A stretch of DNA of 64,000 bases, taken from contig JAJTUP010000020.1 of NCBI GenBank assembly GCA_021399435.1, positions 496,001 through 560,000 on the forward strand, in the 5' to 3' direction. Below the pieces are notes generated by a model that saw only the letters and a list, made by a program, of their open reading frames with translations, searched no databases and had not been told where the DNA came from. This DNA is from Diaporthe sp. PMI_573. Lineage: Eukaryota > Ascomycota > Sordariomycetes > Diaporthales > Diaporthaceae. The stretch's first letter is position 1. Every line of letters begins with the position of its first letter. Position numbers and translations under genes: made by a program. Of this stretch, positions 45,381 through 57,572 are shown in pieces.

Positions 45381-47153
45381 TCAAGTCTCTGTTCGCACTG
45401 CGTAGGAGGAAAACCTTTGCCCACAGAACCTCGTTTGGAAGTAGGCATCAAGTAATTCCGAGTCCTCCCAATTTCTGACCCACCAGAGATTGTTCCACTT
45501 ACAGAGATCAAACAGAACCAAGAGATCCTCATGATCACAGTAAAATTTGAATTGTGAGGCACGTTTCTCAAAGGTCTTGCCCCAATTTGATACCCATTTT
45601 GAAATTAGGACCTTGCCGATGATTTCAAATTTCTCAGAGTCGTACTTCCTCGCTAGAAATGCGACTCTGCCCTGAGAGTAGGTTCGCAATAACCAATGAT
45701 AGGAACGCGGTATCAGCAACCAGTCTCCGTCTTGGGCTTCTGCAGGAAGATGTATATCCGCTAAAGCATCGGAAAAAGTATCGCCTTGAAGACACTTCGT
45801 CATTTTTGGAGGTTGGAATGGTAGACCATATCTCCGGAACCATTTATGTTGATTTGGAACCACCCACCCATCCTGTTGGCAAAGTATTTGACACCCCAAA
45901 AAGGGCCAAATGTCTTTGCCATTCTTTTCAACTCTCGTGTCTACCGCATTAAGCCCCTCATTCTGCGGAGTTTCAGTGGATGATCGACGAAGCTCCATCG
46001 CGGCAACGAGCTTTCGGGAGGGTTTGTCTTTCAACTTGAGATTCAGCCCAACCGTCTGTGCACACTCTGTCAACCGTGAAAAGTCAGAACTATAACTCAT
46101 AATTTCAGCTCTCATATTTCGCAGAACCTCAACCGCCAGGTCCATTCTGTCCTTCGCGTAATCTGGCTGAAACTGATGGCCGCCGACCGTCCTGGTTATC
46201 GATAAAATGCCGTAAACACTGTCCCTGGGATCCTCACATAAAAGGGTTGCGACATCCGATGTGGCCTCAAGAAAAGGCATCGGGGGCTGTTCCCTTGCAC
46301 CAGCCAGGAGCAGTGGCATGGCCTCATTAATCTTTGGCCACAAAGCGGTCCACATGCCTGCCTTCAAAAACAGCAAATAGTCGGTACTATGGAGCAGCCA
46401 GGATTGAATGATCGAACTTGTCACCCAGAGCCAGGATATCGGTAATTTTTCGTCGCCGCAATAAACACTCATATCCCTTCCGAGGAAAAGCTCTTGGTAT
46501 ATCCAAACCCGGTGAAAATACGGGCGAGCGAGAAAGTTCGCCACCGCTTGGCACAGTCGAATCAGCAAATTTCTCGGATGTTTCCACCTCCAAGCAGCCC
46601 GGTGTCTACGGATCAATTTTGATCTGCGAAGCCGGCTTCCTTCCCAGGAGAGATATGCCTCAGACAAGAGAAGCGAGCGAAACCTGTCCTTTTCTCCACG
46701 CAAGAATTCATAGAGAAATTCACTGTCGTCTTGATGAGGTCCGGCGCAGGCGAGCACTCGTGAAGCAGTCTTGAAAATCTCTCCCATCATGGCTACTTGC
46801 GCACCCTTCTCGTCGTTGTCGTGTTGGTTGACACATATCGAATCGATCCAAATAAAGCTGTCCCCGGTTTCATCATCGTCCTGGCTCGCTTGTCTCAACG
46901 CATATTCACAATTCAGGCGCACGTCCATCTGTTGTTCGTTGACGAGGATCGAGGTGAGAGGCGCTGGATCTCCCCAGGTGTACGATATTGCACGGTACGG
47001 CGGCGCTTCGGCAATTGGAAAGGTGCCGAGCTCGCAGTGGACTGGAATCGCGCGGCTCTTGACCACACTGACGACTTTGAGCAGCCTGATGTGAGTTTTG
47101 GCGTCCTGGAGAGGATTGTGCTGGAATGTGAGTGATTCTGGTAAAGTGGCCAT
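45381..47153 (-). CDS. HET-domain heterokaryon incompatibility protein
   Basis: A single exon of 590 codons. The N-terminal HET (TIR-like) domain shows the three classical blocks: YRAISYTWGDPA, FIWIDSICVNQ followed by EKGAQVAMMGEIFKTA, and YFHRVWIYQELFLGRDM. HET proteins trigger growth arrest or death when allelic or non-allelic partners meet after hyphal fusion. The C-terminal part is variable and has no recognised repeat. It lies at the left edge of a 19-kb region rich in HET and kinase genes. Confidence 0.93.
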   Translation of the reverse strand: MATLPESLTFQHNPLQDAKTHIRLLKVVSVVKSRAIPVHCELGTFPIAEAPPYRAISYTWGDPAPLTSILVNEQQMDVRLNCEYALRQASQDDDETGDSFIWIDSICVNQHDNDEKGAQVAMMGEIFKTASRVLACAGPHQDDSEFLYEFLRGEKDRFRSLLLSEAYLSWEGSRLRRSKLIRRHRAAWRWKHPRNLLIRLCQAVANFLARPYFHRVWIYQELFLGRDMSVYCGDEKLPISWLWVTSSIIQSWLLHSTDYLLFLKAGMWTALWPKINEAMPLLLAGAREQPPMPFLEATSDVATLLCEDPRDSVYGILSITRTVGGHQFQPDYAKDRMDLAVEVLRNMRAEIMSYSSDFSRLTECAQTVGLNLKLKDKPSRKLVAAMELRRSSTETPQNEGLNAVDTRVEKNGKDIWPFLGCQILCQQDGWVVPNQHKWFRRYGLPFQPPKMTKCLQGDTFSDALADIHLPAEAQDGDWLLIPRSYHWLLRTYSQGRVAFLARKYDSEKFEIIGKVLISKWVSNWGKTFEKRASQFKFYCDHEDLLVLFDLCKWNNLWWVRNWEDSELLDAYFQTRFCGQRFSSYAVRTET

Positions 47154-47835
47154 GACGGCTAGACGTGGTGCGGAAGGTTCCGCCGGTTGTTGATGGGAAA
47201 GGACAAGAAAGAAGCGCTGGAATGAGGTGTGTAATTTGCGCGAAGAGACCCGAGAGAAAAGCTCCGTCTCATTATGCCGAGTACAATTTGGGATGCGTAA
47301 GCACTAGAGAGATGGCTGTACAGGGGTACTTTCAGCTGAGCTTATGCGCCTGGCGTCCCTGGCCAAATGGGCCACATCAATCCTCAGCCTAATCCATTTG
47401 ATGGCATTACTCACACCAGTTCACCTTTGCACACCGGATGACCTGAGCTCCTTACTTGTCCATCGAGTCCTTCATACGCATCTCTTGGCCCGAAAGTTTT
47501 CTATAGGCCAGGCTTCCCTAAGAATCATGTTGTAGCGCCTGGGTCTTAGGCTAAGAGGGCGTGGCAGAATTCCAAAAAGGCGTCCAAAACGTACCATTCT
47601 GATTGAAACTCTCTGTCTCTCGTAGATATTTACTATGAGCCGGGCGCTTCATTCAGTTTCTAGCGCCAAAAATGATGCGGCTGCATCAAAATCCGAATGA
47701 AGTTAGACACTGCCTGAAATATGCGTTGGTCAACAAACCTGCACATTCTCAAGTTCAACATGTCTCAACATGTCTATGTACCGAAGTAATTCTATTAACC
47801 TATACCTCTATGCGTATTGTGTAATCCAACAGAAA
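47154..47835. other. Intergenic region
   Basis: Lies between the 5' end of the HET gene (-) and the 3' end of the next kinase (-). No gene is supported. Confidence 0.5.
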
Positions 47836-50201
47836 TTATGAGTCTTCTCCCCTCGGGATCTGCCTGCGTTTGACAGATACATCTTCAGCCTCTTCAGAAT
47901 CCCAGCTCCTCTTAGACTTGTGGTGAGGCACTCGCCGTGTCGCAAAGTCGGCATCTTCACAATTCTGCCTCATTATGTAGAGCTGCCGAAGAAGTTCGGC
48001 TACTTCGATCCTCCTATTTTCCGTTGGGATCGTTGACTTTACGACAAGCATCCCCGATTGTATAAGATCGAGGAATGAATGGAGATACTTGGTGCAGTTC
48101 GGAAGGCCGTGAAGCGAGTCGATAAACTGGATAGGTCAGTGGTGTCAATTACCCGGGGAAGGAAGCTGGTTTGTCCCAGACGTCCAAGAACAGTACATAC
48201 TTGAGTCACGGCTGGCTTGACTGCCACTGTCGCAATGCCGCTCTCGGACAGGTTTTCGATGTGGAAAAATGCTGCATCTGCGGCGCCTTCATAGTACGAA
48301 AACTTTCCCTTGATAGCGCGTTGTTCCTGAAAGTTCTGCACCAGCTGCCAGCCACCAAGTATCCAGGCAATCATTTCCAGGTAGAGACATCCAAGAGCCC
48401 AGATATCATGAGATCGGCCGACGAAATCATTCTTGGAATCGCGTTCAGGTGGGCGATATGACGCGGAGTATGCAACCTTCTCGGAAGGCTTGTAGATCTC
48501 GCTGGGGTCAGTTTTGAACTCGGCCAAACCAAAATCCGAGATTTTCAGGATTCCCTGCCCAGCATTCCCAGACGTATTTTTGAACCACAACACGTTCTGT
48601 GGCTTGATGTCTCCATGAACGCCAAAGAGTTGGCACTTCACGATATCTGATGGGTTCCCTTGAATAGATTGGGATTCGCCGAACACGGACTTCAGCCTGG
48701 TGTGGCTGAACGTCGTGTAGTTGTGAAGGGCTGAGAGACCCTTGGCAACTCCCAAGCATTGCTCAGCCATCCAGAGGACAGTTGAATGATCCATTTTTGG
48801 AAATGGGTTGATATCACGCCAGAAGGACTGAAGATCGGCCTCCGCCCAGAAAAAGATCAGATAAAATATGTTGTGTTGTTCATACGTGGCGAGGAGTGAA
48901 ATCAAGTGCGGGTCGGCATCTCCACTGAAAGTCTCAAGCATCTCCACTTCTCGCTCAAACTGGGTTCTGTTCTTCGATGAGAGTTGTTTTAAAGCAAAAC
49001 TGCCGCCACGCTGGTTGGAGTGTTTTTACTAGTTAATGATTGTCTTTACATAACCTAGGGTGGAGCAATAAATAATCAAAGGGAAAAGGACAGAAATGGA
49101 GTTTGTGTGACTAGGAGGACAAAAGAAACTTGCGCCATGATCCTCACCTGTGATTCACGGAAGCCATGGTGAGCGGGATGTATGTTCACTTTGAACACAG
49201 TGCTCTGACCACCGTGGATAGTTCCGGCGTCCACACCGTACTGAATGTCAGATGTGAATGGGAGGGGGGTTTTATCCAGCAATTCAACATGTTTGATATT
49301 TTTGCGTTCTCCACACTCGAAGGTGGGTGCCAAGGTGGTCCATTGCCAGTCCTCGAATATTCGCACAGAGGCAGGAGACCATCCGTCGAAGCACGTCAGG
49401 AGCTCCGAAGCTTCGCAAGGGCTATGACGACGGCTGAGCTTGAAGAGATTAGAGTCTTCTAAAGGCACTTTGATTAGCGGCAAGTCGTTATCGGCTACAT
49501 CTTGCTCGACGAAAAGCTTGATATCGGATTGCTTGTCAACAAGTGTTAGAAGTGCAAAGATCTTCTTGAACGATCGAGTCCCGCATATTCTGTGCTTAAG
49601 ACTCTCTCTTGAGGCAGGGTCGAGGAAGTCAAGACAACGTCGTAATTCCTTGTCCACGACCTGTTCATCGATGAGATTGGTGAATGTCGTTTTTGGGAAG
49701 AATCTTGTTGCCTGTGACCGACCAGGATGGTCTTCTAGTGACCTGAATAAGAGATCTTGGAATGTATCAAGCTGACTTTCCTAGTGTCGCAAAATTTCAT
49801 TAGCCGACACACCACAACCTTGGTCCATTGCCTCTTGTACGTACGGACACATCACACGGTGTATCCTCTAGACTTCGATATCCACCCGACGAGTCGCTGT
49901 CTGAAGGAGACGAAAGCTGAGGTGTGGATGGAACTGAGGATTCAGAGCCAAGATCAGTTGGAGAGAAGCGAGTGCTGGAATGAGACAGCCTTGTATCTGT
50001 CGCCTCGCCGACGTGGCTCGTGTTCTGCGTGAGCCAAGCTGAGTCTGTGTTATATCCTGAGATCTGAGTGTCATCTAAGGAATCTGGGCACACAAACTCA
50101 TGTCAACAAACAATAGCCAAGCCAATTATTTCATGGTGTGTTGATTACTCACTGGCTCTGATCCAGGCATTTAGTGTTGAATTTGGACAACCGCGATCCA
50201 T
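47836..50201 (-). CDS. Fungal-specific protein kinase, paralogue 1
   Basis: Five exons on the minus strand (50201-50153, 50083-49845, 49780-49148, 49010-48201, 48126-47836) join in frame to about 673 residues. The first about 95 residues are Ser-rich and probably disordered. An N-terminal module follows (RRCLDFLD, KKIFALLTLVDKQ, DNDLPLIKVPL), then a kinase domain. The kinase domain has a glycine loop (HGGQSTVFKV), Lys in FALKQL, Glu in EREVEML, catalytic loop HGDIKPQNVL (Arg of HRD replaced by Gly), ISDFGLAEF and a YRPPE segment. All catalytic residues are present, so it is probably active and non-RD. The C terminus is Lys/Arg-rich, possibly a nuclear signal. An alternative start five codons upstream (MRRIT) is possible. 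Its paralogue is 1.9 kb away on the other strand. Confidence 0.85.
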
Positions 50202-50455
50202 AGTTATCCTTCTCATACGTGAATTATGGTATCGTAAGTCTCCGTGTTGATGGCCAAGAGAAGCTAGGTGAAGATACTGAGAAGAAAATGAGATACCACG
50301 GAGGCTTGGACTATTCACGATGATCTTGGAGAGTTTGCTGGGTGATAATCTCATTGCGGTTGTCAGGATTTCCTTCCGGCTCGGTTTTATACCCAGTACC
50401 TGGCAACTAATTCACAACTACAGTAATCAACTCTACCCATCATTGTTGGAAATCA

Positions 50456-50818
50456 ATGGAGCAGTCTGCCCTGGAGGAATGGCAGGTCACCCTATTCAAC
50501 CTATGGCGCAGATGTGATGGGGCGTTGCCAAAGTACATCCTGAGGGCAGAGAATCAGCTCAGGCTCATCCATGAGCTAAGGTAAGAAGTCCAGACCAAAG
50601 CGACACTAGAGTCTTGTAGCCTTCCTGGCGAGACGCAGCGAAAGTGCTGATGATGATCAGAAAAGCCTTGCCAGCACTGGCAAGCACACTTCAAGTGTAT
50701 AAACAACTTTTCGGCCCCATGGGTAAGACTCGTTGCCTGATTTCGAAACGTTTTTTGCCTTCTACATTTTAAATGATTCTTTTACTATGCAGGAATTGTT
50801 CTCCTCGCCCTTCTCTAA
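50456..50818 (+). CDS. Three-exon micro-gene, about 70-residue helical protein of unknown function
   Basis: Exons 50456-50580, 50661-50722 and 50793-50818 join in frame, with donors GTAAGA and GTAAGA and CAG acceptors. The product is about 70 residues, starting MEQSALEEWQVTLFNLW and ending FGPMGIVLLALL. It is amphipathic and helical, with basic residues in the centre and a short hydrophobic C-terminal stretch that could associate with membranes. It starts 254 bp from the start codon of kinase paralogue 1, divergently, and lies upstream of kinase paralogue 2. I do not recognise the family. The frame continuity across two introns supports it, but expression is unproven. Confidence 0.5.
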
Positions 50819-52130
50819 CCATTAATATATTCCGTCTATTACAGCTTTTACGTGGGTTTCGCAAGCTTGGCTTCCTCGGCGGTGAAAACCTCTTTTCATC
50901 CTTTTCCTCAAAGTCCGATTAGTTCAATTGTCTTCTACTTCTCTCCAGTACAATATGCAATGGCTCATCAACTATCTACTGTTCAACACACGCCCCCTGT
51001 TACAATTACCATAGCCATGCACAGTGATTGACAGTCACCGTGATCAATTATTCAAGACATTTTAATGGCATGTATGATTGCGCTCGAGCTGAGAAATAGA
51101 AGGAGTTTCCCCCGCTGATCTCAGGCAAGAAACGGTCGGTGTGCTAATCCTGGCCAAGTATCGACAAATGATAGGTCCCCTCTCGTATAGGGTGGAGGAC
51201 AATGCATCAGCACGCCTAACCCAAATACATACCAAGGAATCCTGTGGCGCACTAGATTAGACTGTACTGGAGAAGATTTAAATGGATTATTGCAAGGTCA
51301 CACATGGTCGACGTATGCCGGCCGAGGTCTAGTGTTTTGCCGGTGGCCTTGCCGAACTCCAACGGCCCTCCGTGGTCTTAGGGGAGGGGGTGCGGGTTTG
51401 AGGGCCTCTCTTTGAGCTGAATTCATGCGGCTCAACTTGTGCCAATCAATGCTGCAAATTGTTTGCAAAGTCTTGGACTCGGATGTTCGGATCGCTAATG
51501 TTTTTAATGGCCCAATGGCAAAGCAATACAATCCGGACCGTGGACATCTGCGCTTGATCCATTGGCTGAGGTCCGAAAGACTTGGGCAGGATCCTGCAGC
51601 CTGCAGGTCGATTGCAGTTCTCCAAGACGCCATTTCCCATTCTTCACACCTCGAACAAAATTCGCTGGACCTCTATTTGCTGGATAAGGTCTCACGTGTT
51701 GAACTGCATGTTTGTACCACCCGTGGATCACCGAGAATGGAGTGGTGTGTAACACACACATTCTTGGGGCGAGCGGTCAATCCGTGATGGGTGCGGATTC
51801 TGACCACCCTTTTCGGAGAACCGCTTTCGACACAAAATCAGTGATTGGTCGGCGGTGCTTCCAGTTTTCACTAGATCATACCGATGAGCAGACTGGTACT
51901 TACTCATCACTATCGATAATCACATTCCGATCGCTGAGCCTCAGTCTCGTATTAGATCTTTCTTCCCACTGCCACGGTCTGCTGGAGCCGTAGACCACTT
52001 GTCAGATCTCAGTGCTTCTGCTCCACATATTGCTCCACGTTAAGTCAAGCTTGGTTTTAATTCTTCGATTCTTCCCTCCAATTTATGAAAAACTATTCAA
52101 TCACGAGTCGCATCTCTTGTCGCAGCAGAT
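50819..52130. other. Intergenic region
   Basis: Upstream sequence of kinase paralogue 2. An open frame at 51425-51787 has no recognisable features. No gene is supported. Confidence 0.45.
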
Positions 52131-54014
52131 ATGACGTCGGCACTCGATATTCTACAGAACCGAGTGTTCAAAGCTTTCGTTGTAGCTGTGTTCCCAGAGA
52201 ATCCCAATATCACAAGGGAACTTGTATCCAGCGACATAGTAAGATGCGTTGACGAATCTACGATCTCTTCTATATTATACCCACAATACAGCTATATGCA
52301 GTCGATGGCACGTAGCGATTACGTGGGCAAAGAGCTGTCCGACTTCATTTTGAAGGCCCCGAAGCTTTTTCTAATCTGCGTGAGCATCGGACTTCAAAAA
52401 GATGGAATCAAGAAGGCAATGCAAGGATTCAAACAGTATAGGATCACAGATAATGATCTCCCGATAGCCCAAACCGTTGTCCAGTGGGTATTTCCTGGGG
52501 ACAGAGCGCATCAACGATTCTTCATTGATTATCAATCAATGTTTCTTGGTCGGATCCTCCCTGCCGCATCCAGATTCTCATGGATCGAAATGCGCCCGGA
52601 AGAGATTCTTCCTCTGAAATCCGTCGTGCGAATTGCAGATGGACCGTTCGGTACAGTTTGGCAGGCTGTGGTACACGGATCGTTCTTGGACCCGAAAACT
52701 CGCAAGGTGAGATAGCTCCGAAGCAGTCTTAGCTTGACCATTTCGCTTCTCATCTACCTTTTCTAAACTGGAGACGTGTAGAATATGACGGAAGACTCGT
52801 GGCAGGACTCTAAGGTTGCCCTCAAACAAGTCAAGAGGGTCTCCCGTGAAGGTAGCCCCAGAGCCTGGGAAAGAGAGGCTATAGCGCTCCAAGCCATCAG
52901 CAATTACGGGTTTCAACACTTCATCAGGATCAATGCCATCATCAGCAGGGGAGATGAGCGATTCCTCGTATTCCCATGGGCAGACGGCGGTAACCTCATG
53001 CGATATTGGGAGAGCCACGACACCTTTCCTCAGCGTCGCTCCATTGCCCAATATCTTCTTCCAGAGATTATACGGCAGATTTCAGGACTGGCTCAGGCAC
53101 TCTTGTCTATACACGAGTTTCCATCTCAGAACGGGGGAGGAGCGTACCGTCATGGCGACCTGAAGCCAGAGAATATCCTCATTTTCGAAAGTCAGATTAG
53201 ATGTGGAACCTGGAAAATGGCAGACCTGGGATTAGCACAATTTCACAACGACACTACGCACGCCAGGGAAGTCATGGAGCTTTCCGCCACGTCTACCTCA
53301 GGGTGGGGTACAATATCGTACCAACCTCCAGAGACTGCGAAACAATCCTGGGCAGCCATTCACAATCTCAAAGTTCCTCCAACATCACGACTTTACGACA
53401 TCTGGTCCATGGGTTGCATAATATTGCAATTGATCGTATGGCTAATCTACGGCACGGAAGAAATTAGGAATTTGAATGCGAAGACCAGAAACTACCAGCG
53501 GGAGACAAGTACATTCTATACCGCGATGGAACCCCTTGTTCAAGGGAGCCCCGAGCTTAAGCTTTCGGTCCATCACGAAGTCAAGAAGCTGATGGAACGG
53601 ATGAGGGAACATCTCAAGGGATCATGGGCTTTACTCCGACTTCTAGAGGTGGTACAGATTCATCTCTTGGTCATCCCATTACCAACAGATTCAACGCTGG
53701 GAGAAGCCGGATGTCGTATGACGGCTCGCGGCCTGCGATCTTCACTCCAAGACATTTACAACGAGTGCGAGAGGAATCCTGGGTATTGGAATGCGACGAA
53801 AGACCTGGTTCGAGGTTCCACGCGCGAGAACCCCCCGGGAGTAATAAATCGGGGCTGGGAGGGTTATGACGGAAACAATGTGAGTTATTCCGGCCCAAAT
53901 GTTAGATCGCCAGATCTCCACATGAACCATCCTAAACACTCAACTAGCCTCTCGCAGCAAAAAAACCATGGATCGATCGTTGACAATATGGACCAACAGG
54001 ATGTAAGCACCTAG
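52131..54014 (+). CDS. Fungal-specific protein kinase, paralogue 2
   Basis: Exons 52131-52706 and 52782-54014 give 602 residues if the frame runs to the TAG at 54014. The N-terminal module (VRCVDESTISSILYP, LFLICVSIG, TDNDLPIAQTVV) corresponds to that of paralogue 1. The kinase domain has glycine loop ADGPFGTVWQAV, Lys in VALKQVKR, Glu in WEREAIAL, catalytic loop YRHGDLKPENIL, MADLGLAQF (DLG instead of DFG) and an ISYQPPE segment. It is probably a non-RD kinase. At 54003 an alternative donor (GTAAGC) could replace the last four codons and carry the transcript on toward the HET gene at 54340. Placement among HET genes suggests a role in allorecognition signalling, which is inference. Confidence 0.85.
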
Positions 54015-54339
54015 TTGTTGGCACAATAATAGTCTGTTTCCTACGTTTAATTGACACGAAGGTAGTATGTGAGATAAATCACAGGATTTCCGGGTGTAAA
54101 GCAATCACTAATTTCTTGCTCTTGTTGAAACGTGATATAGAATGTGAGTCTTCTTTGTCTGTGATTATTCCACATCTATTTCGCTGACATTCATCTGGCT
54201 AGCATGTGAGTACCTGTTTACAGCGAAGTTTGATGATTTTCACCTCACCAGGGACCGGAATTGACATCTCTGAACAGCCAGTACGTTTCCGGCCAAAACA
54301 AGCGATTTTGGACTTTCCACTGACTGCTCGAATCCACAG

Positions 54340-56490
54340 CCCGTGAGCCACCACATGCATGCCCAGGCATCTCAATCAGACCCATCAATGCTGATAGTGT
54401 GGCCCAGCTTAACGACATCTGGAATTTCACAGTCGATAATGTGTTTCCGGGAGATTTGCTCCGCGACAGTGAGCGCTGGAGAGCGTTGACATTCGGCACG
54501 AGCTCAACGGCCAAGCTTTGTGCGAAATGCAGGGATATTGATTTTCACACACAATGTGTCCACATAACAGACGAGTCTCATATGCTGCGGAAGGAAGCCA
54601 ACTTGTGTGATTTCTGCAAGATGCGATGGGATGTCGCAAAGCTTTCTTTCTCTACTCAACATAGGTCGATGCGCTTTCATCAACTCGGCTCCAATTTGCA
54701 ACTGAACAGGCGTTACCCACCTGTATTCACAATCAATCGAGGTCAAGGTTCGTTGATTGATAATTCCCTGAACAATAAATATTCTGAAGCTTCTTCTTTC
54801 GAGCTGTTGACCATGGTATCCCTACAGATGTTACTTCCGGCTCTTTCTCTGGTTTGAATCCGCTCCAAGTTGGAGTCCCCCAGCTTGCAGAAGCTGGTAC
54901 GACGGCACACTTCCAGATATTACAACAGTGGCTGCTCGAATGTGACCGGAATCACCCGAATTGTGGCTCCTCTAACGCTAACAGAGCTCCTTTACCGACT
55001 AGACTGATCGATGTTGGGGCGAAGGACTCATCAGCTGTGAAGCTGTATGAAACGCAACGGGGTGACAATTTTCAATATCTTGCCCTATCCCACCCCTGGG
55101 GGCCTGATAGTACAACGCACTTCTGCACATTTCGCGACAATCTTGCCCGACACATAGAGGGAATCAAGATCAGAGAATTACCTGCCACATTTCAGGACGC
55201 CGTGAGAGCGACACGGAGCCTGAACTGCCGATATTTATGGATCGACTCGATCTGTATTATACAGGGTCCAGACGGAGACTTCCATCACGAAGCGAAGCGC
55301 ATGGAAGATGTGTATAGTGAGGCCTACTGCGTACTAGCTGCAACTTCGGCTCATGGACAACATGACGGGTTCCTCAAACATCGAGAGGAAAGGAAGTACA
55401 TAACCATTCGCAAAGACCCTCTACCACCCATTCACATCTGTGAATTCATGGACAACTTCCAACAGCATGTTTTGGACAGCCACCTCAACAAAAGAGGTTG
55501 GGTTCTGCAGGAAAGAGTACTGGCGCGACGTACAATTTACTTCACCGACAAGCAGACATACTGGGAGTGTGGAAGCGGCGTTCGCTGCGAGACCATGTCG
55601 AAGATGCAAAAGTACGTAAACATCCCTTTAAACTCTCTCTGGACTCCGAAGACCACACAAGGACAGGTTGGCCAAGCTAATCTGATCAAAACAAAAGCCA
55701 ACTTGCATCATTTCTTGGCGATCCCAAGTTTCCAACGGTTGCGATGCAGTCATCTTACGGAGGAAGGATTCGGCTTTATCAGGATCTATATGCGCAGTAC
55801 TCCCGCCTAGGGTTCTCACATTATAAGGATCGGCCTGTTGCTATCGCCGGACTTGAAAGACGCCTGATAACAAGTCTTCAGGTGCGTGGTGGCTTTGGAG
55901 TACTTGACGATACTAGCCCAGGCCTCCTACGACGTAGCCTTTTGTGGCATCGAGCTCAGGGCTTAGGTAGCTTGGATCTGATTCCCTTCAACGAATCAAA
56001 TGACTTGGCGTCACATGCTCCTCCATCATGGTCTTGGATGGCTTACAAGGGCGCAATCAACTACTTGAACCTCCCATTTGATCAGGTCGAGTGGGAAACG
56101 ACAGATATCATCTCGCCTTGGGCAACGACTGATTTGGGGACTTGGAGTTACAGCTATGACAGAACAGCTAAACCCCAGGGGCTTGAAGTGATTGCTAGAG
56201 ACTTTGATGGAAGGACTGCGGAGACGGCTGAAGATGCAACCATTGTTCTTGACACGCCGACCAAGACGCAGCTGCCAACGGCCGCATTGAAATGTGTTGT
56301 TCTAGGAAGGCTAAAAAGACAAGCGAATGAGGATCGGGACGATAAGATCCATTATGTTTTGTTGGTGAAGAAGTCTAAACGCACAGACGACGCGCAGGGG
56401 CCAAACGTTTACCTGAGGGCTGGGGTCGGGTCCATGCCCGGAAGGATGATCTTCTTCGATAAGACAGGAGCTGTGGGCCACGTTGTTTGA
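54340..56490 (+). CDS. HET-domain protein with N-terminal Cys motifs; 5' end unresolved
   Basis: Exons 54340-54747, 54804-55611 and 55698-56490 keep one frame. The first exon has LCAKCRDIDF and LCDFCKMRW, paired cysteine motifs typical of the N terminus of one HET subfamily. The HET domain follows: YLALSHPWGPD, LWIDSICIIQ, then RGWVLQERVLARRTIYF. The tail includes FLGDPKFPTVAM, RIRLYQDLYAQYSRL, RPVAIAGLERRL and SWSWMAYKG, all usual for this subfamily. No in-frame ATG occurs before residue block HMLRKEAN, so an upstream exon must supply the start. The exon at 54340 begins after a CAG acceptor, and the upstream transcript may include the kinase gene. The coordinate given is the 5' limit of the open frame. 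Confidence 0.85.
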
Positions 56491-57572
56491 GATTATCAGG
56501 TATCAATTCAACTTCTCGAGTCTATCACGTCTATTCCTCAGACCCAAGGCCCCACCGACCCGAAAAGACCGTCTAACTATGTGGCTCCAACAAGTACAAT
56601 GATTAATGAAACAAACGCGGAGGAAGAGACGGCTGCTAAGCTATATAGCCATTTCTGTTACTGTGTCGAGCAACGCGTAGCCCCTGTTTTAGATCCCGTA
56701 GGGTCCTTATTGCCATTGGAAGCCGTCCCGGACCCAGACTGGAAGCATTGGGCATTTGCAATCGCAAGCAAAGTCCCCCAGTCACGTAAGCTGACACCAG
56801 GCGGGGGTGGTTCCTCAACGCCACAAGATGGACTCTCTTCTGCGCAAGGTTTTCCACGTTGCACCACTTCGGGTTACGGAAACGGTGTTTGTTCCGTCGG
56901 AGTCAGAGCCCATATTGATGCTGAAGTAGCATGCAAATCCAAACAGATACCCAGAAACATCCCACGGAACACTCGAAGGAGACAAAGGTGCTTCCAGCAG
57001 AAAAGTGATGGCGTATCTCGGAGGTCTCAGCAAAGAATAAATGGAATATATCTCGGTATACCTCATTAGTTTGGCGATCTCTTTCGTCTTGTGATGTCCC
57101 ATGTCATGAGTTCGGTGGCCTGCTAGCTGAATTAGTGATGTACATCGCGGACACTGAAACTAGATCCCCTTTAGCTATGTGCACTTTTCGTCACTCTTTC
57201 TCGTTCAAGTCTCGAATACAGTCAGCACCATGCTTTTTGTCGGCGTTTTTGCTGTCTCAGTTTTCTTGAGATGGCGCCGCCAGCGCTCTGTCGAGTAGCG
57301 CATTGCGTCATGCCGTCGTCTCTCCCTTCTTGGTATTGATTTGTACGACTGCAATGTCTCGGCTCACCTACCACGAGGGCATGTTGGTATTCAATTTCCG
57401 ATTTCATGTTTCCAGGTGGCTGGTTATAAAATCAAACGTCTCCAGATAATAAGGACATCTAAAACGAGCCATGTGCTCTCCCACAGGAGGGCGTGGCTGC
57501 TTCTTCTCATTCCGCTGTCAAAATACTCTACGAATTAAGTCGCAAAGATTTCATTCCATCTTATCTATTGCA
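56491..57572. other. Intergenic region
   Basis: A frame of 162 codons at 56581-57069 has no recognisable motif and is not called as a gene. The rest contains no supported feature. Confidence 0.4.

Noticed and set aside
56581..57069. Frame of 162 codons after a HET gene
   Set aside because: No motif, signal peptide or neighbour support.
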